From: Porphyromonas somerae DSM 23386
GTDB taxonomy: Bacteria; Bacteroidota; Bacteroidia; Bacteroidales; Porphyromonadaceae
DNA length: 64,000 bases
Assembly (NCBI RefSeq): GCF_000372405.1
Contig: NZ_AQVC01000009.1
Span: 1 to 64,000, forward strand
Direction: 5' to 3'
The notes beneath the pieces are model-generated. The model was given only the letters and a program-made list of their open reading frames with translations. It did no database searches and was not told where the DNA came from. A program made the position numbers and the translations under genes. Positions 44,408 to 55,233 of the stretch are shown piece after piece (position 1 is the first letter of the stretch; the number at the start of each line of letters is the position of its first letter).

Positions 44408-46333
44408 TATTTTAATGACATTGATTTTTGGAACATGAATAAAAGTTTATCTTTTTCGTTCATGCGGATATTATCAGAATAACCGTCTTTTGTTATTTGA
44501 TACCCACATGGCTTAACCATAAAAATGCCTAAGCCCTTAGTGTACGAACTTACTTCTGAGGCATAGTCTTTACTTGTATTTAATGGAACTTTCCCTTTAA
44601 TATGACACCACTCATTATTACAACTGATGTCTTCAATCTCAGACATCAGTTTTTGCAAATCTGTAATAGCTTTGGAACTCGCTACTTGGGGTATCTGCAA
44701 CTCAAAACAGAGCATCGGTTCGAGAATGTCCACACCTGACTGTTGCAAAGCCAGCCTGAAGACATAAGGGGTCAGCTGTCTGAAATCAGCAGGTGTACTT
44801 ACCGGGCTATAATACTCGGCTTGAGTAAAAGTTACTTTCAGATCTGTCACTTCCCATCCATGTAAACCAGATTGGCAAGACATACGAATCCCTTCAAAAA
44901 CGGCATTTTGAAAAGAATGGTTCAGATAACCATAGGAGATGTCACTTTCGATTTGCAACCCTGCCCCTAACGGTAAGGGTTCAAGAGTCAGCCCTATTGT
45001 GGCCCAGTAAGGGTTGGGTGGTACTTCGATCTGAATAATCTTATTGACCTTTTTTATAGGTCGTTCTTTGTAGATAGTCTTGATCTCATCAAAATGGACC
45101 TTTACGGAAAATCGTTCTTCCAGCAATGTCTGTATGATTTCCTTTTGGGTCAAACCATATAACGAGATTTCCAATTCATCACTATATGAGTTTATGGAAA
45201 AGGACAAAGACGGGTCTTCAATCCACAATGTATTCAGAGCGGATATCACCTTGCTTCTCTCTTCGGGCTTATTTGGCCGGACGGAGGATTTGAGAGCGGG
45301 ATGCTGATGAGATAATCCTTGAATCAAACAAGGTTTAGCACCTAAATAATCTCCGATTCGAAAAATCTTCTATATCTTCTACAATCGCGATATCATTGGC
45401 ACCCACTTCATCAACATTTATCTCTCTGCCCTGATAAATAGTCTTTAGATTTTTAATCTTGATGAATTTTTCCGAATCGTTGATTCTTACAACGTCTCGA
45501 AGTCTCAGACTTCCGTCAATTATTTTAAGAAAACTTCTTTTATGCCCTTTGGGGTCATGCTCTATCTTATAGAGATAAGCTGAAAGTCTGTTTGAGACTG
45601 ATGCCGGAGGAAGTATAAAAGAAGAAATGGCGTCCAACAACTCATTGATACCGATATTGAACATTGCTGATCCATGTAGCACCGGATAGACTTTGGCTTT
45701 TGCCACAAGAGCGATTATCGTATTCCAATAATCAGCCGGTGAAATTTCGCTATCCGCCAAATATCGTTCTAATATATCGTCGTCATGGTTGCATACAAAT
45801 TCTTTGTATTCTTCCTTTATATATGTTTGGGAGCAAACCGGATAAACCGATCCATCGACAACAGTTTGCATAAACAGGACATCTTGCGACAGATTTGTTT
45901 TTATATCCATATACAAACGCTCCAAATTCACACCGGCACGGTCAATCTTATTGATAAATATAATTGTCGGGATTTGCAGCTTTTGTAAAGTACTGAACAG
46001 CAACTTTGTCTGCGCTTGTATGCCTTCCTTTGCGGATAAGATGAGGACTGCTCCATCAAGCATTTTGAATGTCCGCTCCACTTCCGCAATAAAATCCATG
46101 TGTCCCGGAGTGTCAATGATATTGCATTTCACTCCATTCCAGATAATAGATGTCGTAGAAGCCCGGACAGTAATTCCTCTACGTTTCTCTATATCCATAG
46201 AGTCCGTTATGGTGTCACCATTATCCACACGGCCGCACTTTTCCGTTGCTCCACTGGCAAACAGCAGATTCTCGGTTACGGAAGTTTTTCCTGCATCAAT
46301 GTGAGCAAGAATTCCTAAATTTATAATATTCAT
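44407..46333 (-). pseudogene. tetQ: tetQ, ribosomal protection protein gene with a frameshift
   Basis: The N-terminal part (46333 to about 45366) has the GTPase motifs [17 protein letters not shown] and NKIDRAG. The frame breaks in a run of five A on the + strand (45361-45365): with four, the reading [14 protein letters not shown] continues into the C-terminal part. Without the extra base the gene has 642 codons, i.e. 641 residues, the normal TetQ length. As written, the product stops at 45335 after 333 residues. A sequencing error in the homopolymer is possible. An insertion sequence lies 31 bases upstream of the ATG. Confidence 0.92.
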
Positions 46334-46364
46334 TTGGATTAAGCAATAATATACTACAGTAGAT

Positions 46365-48178
46365 GAGCCCACTTTAAAAAGGGGCATATTTTGAATCCAG
46401 TCTGACCAGTGTGGTCATTCTGAGTGAAACATAGCAATCGGCTTCGCAGGTGAATACCTTTCGAGAAATTGCCATGAAAGAGCCGAAAGCTTCTCTGATA
46501 GGCCCGAAAAGGGCAAATATCGATCTTTGAAATGTTGAAATCTGGAATATTACCATCCTTCGGAGGTTCATCCACATACATCTGCAATATGCATGCATAC
46601 GATGTTTGAGCAAGCCCCTGTATCGGGTCTTGCCATTACGTGTATGAAAACTGTATTGGAACATGGCGGCTTCTACGTTATTCCGTTTATGCTGTTCCTC
46701 CAAAGGAAGGCTTTCTATCTACTTCCTTAGCTGATAGGCTTTAATGTCTTTGTCTTCAAAGTAACGCCAACCGGTTTTGTTGTTCCATGGGATTCTCCAT
46801 CGCTTTCTGGAGCCCTGCTTTGTGACGGCTTTGACTGCCTCGTAGGTGTTGCCAGTAGCAATTTCCCTGACGGTAAGACCATCCTCGTCATGTGGTATCA
46901 GTTCCCATCTGCATCCACCTTGCATCTTGCCAGTCTTGAGCTGCATGGCATTGTGGTTCTTTGCAAACTCTCGATTGTCTGGACTTTGATAGGCACCATC
47001 TGCATACAGGTCTTCAATCGTAGAATCCGTGACACGTTCACTGTTTTCCACAGCCTCCTGAAGGAAATGGCAGTCTGCAAATACTGCAGTTTCAACCTGA
47101 ACGGAAGTGATGATGTTAGGCTTGCCTTCCTCTACAGTCTCTGTGATGTTGGTCACATAGCCTTGCACCTTCTGGTCGTTCTTGGCACGATAGGTTGCAT
47201 CAGGATCGTTAGGATTCTGAAGGCTGTCTGCCTTTACCTCCTTCTTGTCTCGAAGTACAGCCTTTCCGTCCATTACGACATACTGTTCATCAAACAGACG
47301 CTGAAGAAGATCATGTGCAGGAGAAGTAGCAGGAAAAGCTGCCAGCATCTCCATGATGAAATTACCAATTCTGGCAAGATTGCTCTGAAGCGTATCAGAG
47401 TCAGAGCGATAAACTGTCTTGGAGGAATCCTCTTTCAAGTATTCCTTTGCCCGTTCTTCCTGCTCTGGGGAGAGATGGGTAAGCGTGCATGTCTTGAGGA
47501 ACTTGACCAGAGTTGTATGTATCAGTTCATAGCGAGACTGGCGAGCGATATTGCTGCCGATAAGCTTACTGTCCATACGGACGCATTTGCCTGATATCTT
47601 GAGAAGGTGTACATGCTTGCCAGCAAGCTGCTCGAAGCAGAGCTGCATCAGGTCAAAGCCAGTTCTTTCCTGATATTCGCAGATGCGGCGGCGAAACAGA
47701 TAATATGTATCTATTGATGGGGTTACATCAGTCAGAAGTTCCATGCCGAGAGCCTTTCTGGTCAGAAGGTCAAACTCGCACTTCTCAAACAGATCCTCGT
47801 CGCTGCAACCGAATCCCTCCTTTAAGACAGACATAGCCACGAGTATGCGGATGGAGGCATTTGGGCGACCGCTCTTCTTGCCTTCAGGGAACAAAGGCTT
47901 GAATATCTCCTCATCAATCTTGGTTGTCACGAGACTATAAAACTGGTTATGCCATGAGTTGGGGTCAGAATACTTCTTTGAAGCACGACTTCCTAACTGC
48001 ATTGAGGGAGCCGTGAATATATCTAACTGAGGATTCGGATCTGTCTTTTTAAACATAGTCATTCTGTTTGATTGATGGTGCAAAGATACGAAAAATACTC
48101 CAGATAACGGCATAAATCGAAGATTATTATCGTGAAATATAAACATTTTAAACAGGCCTTACTTTTTAAAGTGGGCTC
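46365..48178 (-). mobile_element. IS1182-like insertion sequence (1814 bp) in the tetQ leader
   Basis: The ends are perfect 17-base inverted repeats starting GAGCCCACTTTAAAAAG (46365-46381 and 48162-48178), flanked by the direct repeat AGTAGAT (46358-46364 and 48179-48185). It contains one transposase gene. It separates the tetQ start codon from its promoter and leader peptide. Confidence 0.9.
46374..48056 (-). pseudogene. IS1182-like transposase with an in-frame stop
   Basis: The gene begins MFKKTDPNPQLDIFTAPSMQ (ATG 48056; ATG 48062 is possible). Family features are the DUF772-type N-terminal domain (GRPNASIRILVAMSVLKEGF), the DDE parts VRMDSKLIG and YADGAYQSPD, and the C-terminal KYRGL-like KTRYRGLLKHRMHAYC. 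A TAG at 46719-46721 ends the product after 445 residues; the same frame then continues for 114 residues to a TAA inside the terminal repeat. A CAG to TAG change would explain it. The truncated protein may still hold most of the catalytic core. Confidence 0.85.
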
Positions 48179-48225
48179 AGTAGATGCATTGTCGAAACGC
48201 ACCTTTTAATACCTCCTCGTAGCAT
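48179..48225 (-). other. tetQ leader peptide frame, cut by the IS
   Basis: On the - strand an ATG at 48225 opens MLRGGIKRCVSTMHL. In the uninterrupted leader this would end after 16 residues (..MHLL then TAG); the insertion replaces the last bases so that the frame runs into the IS end and stops shortly after. An AGGAGG lies inside it at 48212-48217. CTnDOT tetQ is known to be controlled through its leader; that this frame is the peptide concerned is my inference. Confidence 0.5.
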
Positions 48226-48288
48226 ATGAGAACTACAGGATTACTAACTCGTATTAATATGTATATTATTACTGCCGCATAACGATTA

Positions 48289-48321
48289 CAAAATTACACA
48301 AAAAAAATATATCTAACAAAA
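48289..48321 (-). promoter_or_regulatory. tetQ-rteA-rteB promoter
   Basis: On the - strand TTTTG (48317-48321) and TAATTTTG (48289-48296) are 20 bases apart, a good match to the Bacteroides -33/-7 consensus. It is the expected promoter of the tetQ operon but is now 1.8 kb from tetQ because of the IS. The interval 48322-48685 is AT-rich and shows no gene. Confidence 0.7.
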
Positions 48322-48685
48322 GTGGGAGGATTTTTTAACTTTTTACCATAGACATTTTATTAGGGAAGCGTAGGTTCAACTGGCAAGTACAAATAAGTAG
48401 AAATGTTTGAACAACACCGTTTTAGGAAGTTGAAAAATCAAGTTTCTCTCTCGGTATAGCGTTTATTTTGGCCAATATCTTCTTTAGTTTAGCATTTGTG
48501 TATTTCCCATTCGTGTTCTATTTAGCTCCTTATTATGAGTATGTAGCAAGTTACTTATCAAATTCAGCCTCTTTGAGGGTCAAATATGGTTTTGCAAATG
48601 GTGACTGACAAGACATAAACAAGGTCAGCAGGAATTTTTTACATAAATGGACATGAATGTATATAACCTAAAATAAGAATAAATT

Positions 48686-48788
48686 TTAATAAGGGCTGCC
48701 CAAAAAGAAAAAAATGCAGTTGCCATCCTATAGATACTTGCAGAAAGGATAAAATTTACTTTTAGACCTTTTGGGATAGCCCTTATTA
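48686..48788. repeat. Miniature inverted-repeat element (about 103 bp)
   Basis: TAATAAGGGCTGCCCAAAAAG (48686-48706) and the inverse of TAATAAGGGCTATCCCAAAAG (to 48788) are imperfect terminal inverted repeats around an AT-rich core with no gene. The GGGCTGCCC-type ends recall non-autonomous copies of Bacteroides insertion sequences. It follows the helicase gene and could also act as a terminator. Confidence 0.6.
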
Positions 48789-48812
48789 ATACTTCAGATA
48801 AAATTCCTTAGG

Positions 48813-51800
48813 TTATATTTTCAATCCTTTGGACCGGGTTTCCTCCTTGGCATACAGTCCCGGACGCCCGATTATGACATGGTTGGCAACGATACTATCC
48901 GCCGGACTGCGTATCTGCGGCGGTGCATTTTCGGGATATTGCGCCTGCCTGTTCCTCACATCTTCCGCTTCCGGCTTGAGCTGTTGCCCTTCATTCTCCT
49001 TTTCTGCGACTTCGGGCGTGGGTGGCGCAAGCTCCAGCTGAATTTTTCGGTCAAGGGCGGCAAGTTCGGACTTCAACTGCTTCAGCTCGTCCTCCTTCTT
49101 CCACACCTTACCCGCTATCTCCTGTAACTGCGGTATCTCCATCTCCAGCACCTCGTTCTTCGCCTTGTACTGGTCGATGATGGAGGGTATCCTCTCCATC
49201 GCGTTGAGGAAGTTGCGGGCGGCGGCCAACGGGTCAGCCATCGCCAGATGCCCGTTGTTGTAGGTGTACTTGTAGTTCCCCTCGACCACGAAGCGGTTGT
49301 CGGTGAACTCCAATCCCTCTTTGAGTATCCTTTCGCTCACCACCTTTATCGGAAAACCGTAAAGTTCACCGACCTGCGTGTACAACCCTCCGGTCGTGGC
49401 ATTCTTGGCTATCTCCTGCAAACGCTTTCCGATGACCTTCTCATCGGCGGAATCCACTCCGTCCACCTTTATTATATTAAGGCGGTTGCCCTCCTTGTCG
49501 GTCTGCACCACCGACAGGAAGCGGTTCCAGTCCTCCGTCATGGCATCTATGAAAGCCGTGTTGTTGCGCAACTCGCCGGTCTTTGACTCCAGCTTGAACT
49601 CCGAATCACGCTTGCCCTTGTTGAACGACTTGCGTTCCCCTTCGAGCGATGCGATCCGCTTTTCCAGTTTCGCCTTGTCCAACAGGTCGGTATTGCCGGA
49701 GAGCAACGCCATGTATTCCGAGAAATTCATGCCCGATTTTTCGTCCATTGCCCCCTCGTCGATGGTACGCGCACCCATCGCACCGCTTTTGAGCTGGCTT
49801 ATGAAAGTCTGCTTGCAGTGCAGGAGGTTGAACTTGTAGCTGTCCAGTGACTTCTCCACCGCGTAGATGATTACATCCACGTTGTTCCCGGCGAAATGTT
49901 TGGCAATCTCATTACCTGCCCTAACTCCGCGTCCGTCACGCTGTTGCAAGTCGGACGGTCGCCACGGCGTATCGAGATGATGGATAGCCACACACCGTTT
50001 CTGGGCGTTCACACCCGTTCCGAGCATAGAGGTAGAGCCGAACAGCACACGCACCGTCCCGGCGTTCATGGCGTCTATCACCGCCTTCCGCGCCTTGTCG
50101 GTCTTGCACTCCTGAATGAAGCGCACCTCGCTTGGCGGTATACCGTAGTCCTCCGTCAGTTTGCGCTTGATTTCCGAATAGACGTTCCACCCGTCGCCCG
50201 GCTGGTATGTCCCCAAATCAGAGAAAACGAACTGCGTGCCTTTCTGGGCGTCGTATTTTTGATAATACTCCGCGATCATCTTGGCACAGTGACTCGCTTT
50301 GTTGTCGGGATGATCTTCGTAATTCGGGTCTATCATGCGCATGTCGAGTGCCATTTTCCGGGCATAGTCCGTGGCGATGAGCATCTTCGCCTTTTCTTCC
50401 GTTTCCGAAAGCGGCAGCCTGCCCAACAAGGTGGCATCGCCCGTCTTGGCGAACTGCATCAGTTTCTGTATGAAGTCCTCCTGTTCCGGCGTGGGCGGTA
50501 TATGGTGCAGTATCTCGTTCTTGGCAGGACGGTCAACGCCCACATCCTCCGCCGTGCGGTAGTCCGTGATTTCATTATAGAAGGCGGCAAGCTCCGGCAC
50601 TTTGATGAAGTAGCGGAAACGCTCCTTCTGGACCACATTGTTCGTCACGTTAAATTCAAAATCCGTCGTCTTCTTGGCAAATATCGCCGCCCAAGCGTCG
50701 AAACACCTTATGTCCTGCCGTTCCAGCTCCTTCGGGCGCAGGTACTTGAACAGCAGGTACAATTCAGTCAGTGAGTTGCTGATAGTCGTGCCGGAGAGGA
50801 AGGTCGCACCCAAGTCTTTTCCTGTGCGCTCCTGTATGGTGCGTATGGCAAAGAGCATGTTAAGTGCCTTCTGGCTTCCCTCGCTGTTTCCCAATCCCGC
50901 CACACGGTCGTGGCGCGTGTTGAAAGTCAGATTCTTGAACTGGTGGCTCTCATCTATGAAGATGTGGTCGATGCCCATCTGCTTGAAATCCACCACGTCG
51001 TCCGTGCGTGACTTTATGGCGTGTTCCACCTTCTCCAGCTTCGCTTCAAGGTTGTGCTTGCGCTTCTCCAATCCTTTCAGCATCGCCCGCGACACGTTCT
51101 TTCCCTGCTGCCGTAGCACTTCGAGGTTTTCCTCCACCGTGTCAAGCTCTGCTTGCAGGATGCGCTGCTGCAATTCCGGCGACTGCGGTATCTTGCCGAA
51201 CTGGTCGTGCGACATGATGACGCAATCGTAGTCGTTGTTCTTTATATTATTGAAGAAGCGCACACGGTTGGCGGTCGAAAAGTCCTTCTCCGAAGCGTAC
51301 AGAATACGTGCGTTGGGATATGCCGCCTGATAGGTGGCTGCAATCTCCGCAACGTTGGCTTTCAGCCCGATAATCATCGGCTTGTGTGCCAAATTCAGAC
51401 GCTTCATCTCATGCGCGGCGATGCACATTATCAGCGTCTTACCGGTTCCCACCTCGTGGTCGCAAATTCCGCCGCCGTTCTGTTTCAACATCCAGACGCA
51501 ATCCATCTGTGAGGGATAGACGCTCTTGATACCCCGGCTTGCCAGCCCTTTCAGGTTGAGGTCGGGAAAGGTCTGATGGGAGCCGTCGTAGCGCGGGCGC
51601 ACGAAACAGTTGAACTTGCGGTTATACATCGTCACAAGCCGCTCCTTGAACTGCGGCGACTGCTCTTCGAGCCATTCGGAGAAGCCGTTTCGTATCTCGT
51701 CAATCTTGGCGTTGGCGAGTTGTATTCCCTCGCTGTCGCGCATCTTGATGTCGTTGCCATGCTCGTCCTTGCCGATGGACTTCATCATGTCAGGGCAGGT

Positions 51801-54629
51801 GTTGTGCAGGGCGTGTTTTAGGAGGTGCATACCGTCATAGTTCCGGTAATACCCCTTCACCAGAAACTCGTCCGTGATTTTCATGGTGCGGTAGCCGCAC
51901 ACCACCGAAAACTCGTCCATGCTTGCGGAATAGGCGATTTTCACCTCCGTGTCGAACAGCCGGCTCATGTAGGCGGCATAGACACCCGTCGGAATCCAGC
52001 GTTCCCCGAAATTGAAGTCCAGATCCTCGAAGGCGATGCGCTGCGGCTCGGCATCTTTCAGAGCCTCCAACGCCTGCTTCACCTCCGGCATACGCTCATT
52101 TTCGGGATTGTCACCCATCCATGCCTCTATGCGTTCCGCTTTCTCTATGACATTTCCGGCGATGAAACGGTCTTTGATTTCGTAACCGGTCACGAGCGGA
52201 TTGTAGTAGATGCGCCCTTGCAGGGCAGTGAGCAAATCCTCCGCCGTGCTGTCGGTTATCTCCCGCATATAGTCGAGATTGACCGTACCATATTTGTTGA
52301 GCGACGCAGACAGGGCTTCTTCGGGAGAGCCTACGTTGGCATGGCTCTCCACCGCGAAGGAAACAGGATGCTCGAAGATGTCCGCCTTGACGAACTTTCC
52401 GTTTTCCATCCGTTCCAGCGAAAGGATGTCGCGCCCGCCCGCATCCATCATCACTAACTTCACGTTCTGCTTGGCGTTGAGGTTGCCGTAGCGCATGACA
52501 AACTCATCGTAACAGGTATTCAGATGCTCTCGCCACGGAACATTTGCCTCGCGCCGGAGCGATTCATAACGGTACAGACGCTCGTAGGCGTCACGCAGCG
52601 ACACATACAACAACGCCTTTTCCTTCTGGTATCCTTTCAGGTCGAGCGGCTGGAATGTCGCCCCGTATGGCGTGATGTCTTTCAGGTAGCCGATGTTATG
52701 ACGCCCCCGGTCAGCCACCAGCGACCCTTCGCGCAGGTGCATCTCCGGCGTGCGGTGGTAGGCACGCGGAGAAAGGTCCACGACTTCCTCCTTCGGCTTT
52801 TCCGCTTCGATGTCGGGGAAAAGGAAAGTCCCCACCGCTTCCGATGGGGTATCTGTAACGGCAGGTGCGGCGACTGCCTCCGGCTGTGTTTCCTCCTGTC
52901 GTGGCTGCTCACGGGAAGTTTCCGGCACGGCTTTCACTTCCGTCTTTTCCGCCACTTGTTTCTCGTTATGCTGCCTTGCCAGTTCCCGAAGTTCTTTCCT
53001 ACGCTCCGGCGTCAAACCCATCATCATTTCATAGAAACCGTTGATGGGAGGATTGGTATCCCAGTCCAGTGTGGCATAGATGTCGTCCGGGTCGGCAGGC
53101 TTGGCGGTGTTCTCCGCTTTCACCTCCTTATTCTCCATTGCGGGTTTTGCAGTTGGAGCTGTCGGTGTAACCGTGACTTTCGGTTTGGGCGGAGTGGACT
53201 TTGCCGTAACTGCCTTTTTCACCGTCTTTTTCTTTTTGGAGGTTTTCGGTTGGCTGACCTCTTCCGTCATCCCCCAGAGGTCAAGCAGGGTGAGCTGCAC
53301 GCCTGCGGAATATTGCGGGCGCGGTTCTATCTCCGGCTTTTCATCTGCGGGTTGCGGCTTTTCTGTCGGAGTTTCCACCGTCTGCGCCGAGGATACTGTT
53401 TCCAATTTTATGGCAGGACGCTCTACTTTATTTTGAACGGCAACTTTTTCTTCCGTTCCTGCCTGCCGGATTGAACCCGAATACAAGCGCATGGCAAGCC
53501 TGTAATGGAAATCCTCGTCGAGCATACGGCGCAAATCCCCGGCGATGCCTGCTGCCTTGCCCTCGTGCAGATAAACCATAGCGGGCTTCCCGTAGGGGTC
53601 TGTGTCAAGTTTCGCCATCGTATGCACGATGCGTTCCGGGTGGTGGATGAAATAGGCGTTGTCGGTCAGGGCGGTTTTCGTGTCCGTCTGTATCACGGTC
53701 ATCAGCCGCTCGTCCTGCGACATTTCCTTCTTGCTGAGGTTCTTTTGCAGGACAATCAGGTCACTGCCCACCTCCGTGCCCGCGTTGTCCGTGAACAGGT
53801 TGTTGGGCAGGCGTATCGCGGATACCAGATTGGCCTGACTGAACAGCTCGTTACGCACGGAGGTCTTGGTGCTATTCAATACCCCTTGCGAGGTGATGAA
53901 CGCCACGATACCGCCGTCACGCACGGCATCCAGTCCTTTGAGAAAGAAATAGTTGTGGATGGTTTTCTGGGCGGAGCGTCTGCCGAAAGAGTCGCTCCGC
54001 TGAAACTCCGCGTCGAACACGGCAATGTCACCGAACGGAATGTTGGACACCGCCAAGTCGAAATAATTGTTGAACGGTCTTTCGATTTTCTCAAAACCGC
54101 AGGTGCGCATTTTCTGGTCGGGATAGAGATGCCTCAAGATTGTACCCGTGAGCAGATCCTTCTCGAAAGCCATCACATCCGCATTGGGGCTGTGCCGCAG
54201 CATGGAATCCACGAACACGCCGACACCTGCCGACGGTTCGAGCATACGGGCGGGGCGGACGCTGTAATCTGCCAGCACGTCCGCGATGGTGTCGGTTATC
54301 TCTTTGGGGGTGTAGAAAGCGGTCAGCACGGACGCTTTCAGCGAATCCACAAACCGCTTGTACTCTGTTTCGTCCTTGCTGTTCTCACGGATAAGCCTGT
54401 GCAGCTCCACCGTCGGGGCGAACAGTTCGAGGTCGGATTTCGCCCACCGGACGGCATCCGTCAGTTCCTTTGCAGGGTTGAGGATACATTTCAGACCGCC
54501 GAAACCGCAGTACCTTTGAAGTATGGCACGCTCTTCGGTTGTCGCTGTCCTATTTTCCCTGTCAAGGATGAATGCCGTCCGTATCGCCTCGATGTTGTCC
54601 CGCAGTTTCTGTTTGCGGTTAAACGCCAT
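48813..54629 (-). CDS. Giant DNA methylase-helicase fusion
   Basis: The 1938-residue protein joins an N-terminal N6-methyltransferase-like domain (motif [14 protein letters not shown] at about 136-148; NIPF at 196-199 in place of the usual NPPY) to an SNF2-like helicase with Walker A GTGKT (1061-1065), DESH (1226-1229) and [10 protein letters not shown] as motif VI. A low-complexity P/K/E-rich linker (about 400-620) separates them. Similar proteins are standard in Bacteroidota conjugative elements; protection of incoming DNA from restriction is a plausible role. It overlaps the DUF1896 gene by 11 bases. Confidence 0.88.
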   Translation of the reverse strand: MAFNRKQKLRDNIEAIRTAFILDRENRTATTEERAILQRYCGFGGLKCILNPAKELTDAVRWAKSDLELFAPTVELHRLIRENSKDETEYKRFVDSLKASVLTAFYTPKEITDTIADVLADYSVRPARMLEPSAGVGVFVDSMLRHSPNADVMAFEKDLLTGTILRHLYPDQKMRTCGFEKIERPFNNYFDLAVSNIPFGDIAVFDAEFQRSDSFGRRSAQKTIHNYFFLKGLDAVRDGGIVAFITSQGVLNSTKTSVRNELFSQANLVSAIRLPNNLFTDNAGTEVGSDLIVLQKNLSKKEMSQDERLMTVIQTDTKTALTDNAYFIHHPERIVHTMAKLDTDPYGKPAMVYLHEGKAAGIAGDLRRMLDEDFHYRLAMRLYSGSIRQAGTEEKVAVQNKVERPAIKLETVSSAQTVETPTEKPQPADEKPEIEPRPQYSAGVQLTLLDLWGMTEEVSQPKTSKKKKTVKKAVTAKSTPPKPKVTVTPTAPTAKPAMENKEVKAENTAKPADPDDIYATLDWDTNPPINGFYEMMMGLTPERRKELRELARQHNEKQVAEKTEVKAVPETSREQPRQEETQPEAVAAPAVTDTPSEAVGTFLFPDIEAEKPKEEVVDLSPRAYHRTPEMHLREGSLVADRGRHNIGYLKDITPYGATFQPLDLKGYQKEKALLYVSLRDAYERLYRYESLRREANVPWREHLNTCYDEFVMRYGNLNAKQNVKLVMMDAGGRDILSLERMENGKFVKADIFEHPVSFAVESHANVGSPEEALSASLNKYGTVNLDYMREITDSTAEDLLTALQGRIYYNPLVTGYEIKDRFIAGNVIEKAERIEAWMGDNPENERMPEVKQALEALKDAEPQRIAFEDLDFNFGERWIPTGVYAAYMSRLFDTEVKIAYSASMDEFSVVCGYRTMKITDEFLVKGYYRNYDGMHLLKHALHNTCPDMMKSIGKDEHGNDIKMRDSEGIQLANAKIDEIRNGFSEWLEEQSPQFKERLVTMYNRKFNCFVRPRYDGSHQTFPDLNLKGLASRGIKSVYPSQMDCVWMLKQNGGGICDHEVGTGKTLIMCIAAHEMKRLNLAHKPMIIGLKANVAEIAATYQAAYPNARILYASEKDFSTANRVRFFNNIKNNDYDCVIMSHDQFGKIPQSPELQQRILQAELDTVEENLEVLRQQGKNVSRAMLKGLEKRKHNLEAKLEKVEHAIKSRTDDVVDFKQMGIDHIFIDESHQFKNLTFNTRHDRVAGLGNSEGSQKALNMLFAIRTIQERTGKDLGATFLSGTTISNSLTELYLLFKYLRPKELERQDIRCFDAWAAIFAKKTTDFEFNVTNNVVQKERFRYFIKVPELAAFYNEITDYRTAEDVGVDRPAKNEILHHIPPTPEQEDFIQKLMQFAKTGDATLLGRLPLSETEEKAKMLIATDYARKMALDMRMIDPNYEDHPDNKASHCAKMIAEYYQKYDAQKGTQFVFSDLGTYQPGDGWNVYSEIKRKLTEDYGIPPSEVRFIQECKTDKARKAVIDAMNAGTVRVLFGSTSMLGTGVNAQKRCVAIHHLDTPWRPSDLQQRDGRGVRAGNEIAKHFAGNNVDVIIYAVEKSLDSYKFNLLHCKQTFISQLKSGAMGARTIDEGAMDEKSGMNFSEYMALLSGNTDLLDKAKLEKRIASLEGERKSFNKGKRDSEFKLESKTGELRNNTAFIDAMTEDWNRFLSVVQTDKEGNRLNIIKVDGVDSADEKVIGKRLQEIAKNATTGGLYTQVGELYGFPIKVVSERILKEGLEFTDNRFVVEGNYKYTYNNGHLAMADPLAAARNFLNAMERIPSIIDQYKAKNEVLEMEIPQLQEIAGKVWKKEDELKQLKSELAALDRKIQLELAPPTPEVAEKENEGQQLKPEAEDVRNRQAQYPENAPPQIRSPADSIVANHVIIGRPGLYAKEETRSKGLKI

Positions 54630-55071
54630 ATTCGTCTAAGTAAAGGACGGTTGCTCCCGTCAGCTCCGTGTAGAGCAGGTCGTAATCGGAAGACAGGGCG
54701 AAATTGTCATCCGAGAGGTCATAGACGGAGAACACGTTGCCGACAAGCGGCAGCAGTTTCAGGACAAAGGCTTCACGCTTCTCTTCCGGCACTTCATCGG
54801 CAAACTCGTTTTCCACGACTTCGCGGAGGATGGCGTAACGGGAATAATGCAGCCCGCGCAGCAGCGTGTCCATCGCCAGTTCCTGCGCACCATCGGCGGG
54901 ATAGCCTTCAAGCCGTGCCCTCTCATACGTTTCGGCGGCACGGTCGGCCCGTTCCCGTATGAAAGCGGTGTCGTCAGCCTGTTCAAACTTGTTCGTGCGG
55001 AGATAGTCCAGCAGGTACAGACCGTAATAGGAAAAGTCGGTCTGACCCTCGTTTTTCTTCTTGTTGTTCAT
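54619..55071 (-). CDS. DUF1896 family protein
   Basis: The 150-residue protein begins [20 protein letters not shown] and matches DUF1896, a helical family found only in Bacteroidota mobile elements. The ATG at 55071 is preceded by CCGCTAAATCCAAAGTA (55072-55088), the same leader motif as mobA. The stop overlaps the giant helicase-methylase start, so the two are co-translated. The role is unknown. Confidence 0.8.
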   Translation of the reverse strand: MNNKKKNEGQTDFSYYGLYLLDYLRTNKFEQADDTAFIRERADRAAETYERARLEGYPADGAQELAMDTLLRGLHYSRYAILREVVENEFADEVPEEKREAFVLKLLPLVGNVFSVYDLSDDNFALSSDYDLLYTELTGATVLYLDEYGV

Positions 55072-55114
55072 TACTTTGGATTTAGCGGATTGATAATTAA
55101 CGGGATAATCGGTT

Positions 55115-55156
55115 GGAAAAAGGAAGAAAAAGGCACTCGGTATCCCTCCGAGTGCC
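55115..55156 (-). terminator. Intrinsic terminator of the excision operon
   Basis: GGCACTCGG (55132-55140) pairs with CCGAGTGCC (55148-55156). On the - strand it is followed by TTTTTCTTCCTTTTT. It lies between exc and the DUF1896 gene and so separates the excision operon from the next transcript. Confidence 0.75.
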
Positions 55157-55233
55157 ACCACTAAATCCAAAGTATGAGTGTAATCCGGTATCGAAGAACA
55201 ATTCATTACTCTGAACAAGTGGCAAAGTTAATA

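Noticed and set aside
53505-54962. 485-codon open frame opposite the methylase-helicase gene
   Set aside because: A shadow of the - strand gene, without any domain signature.
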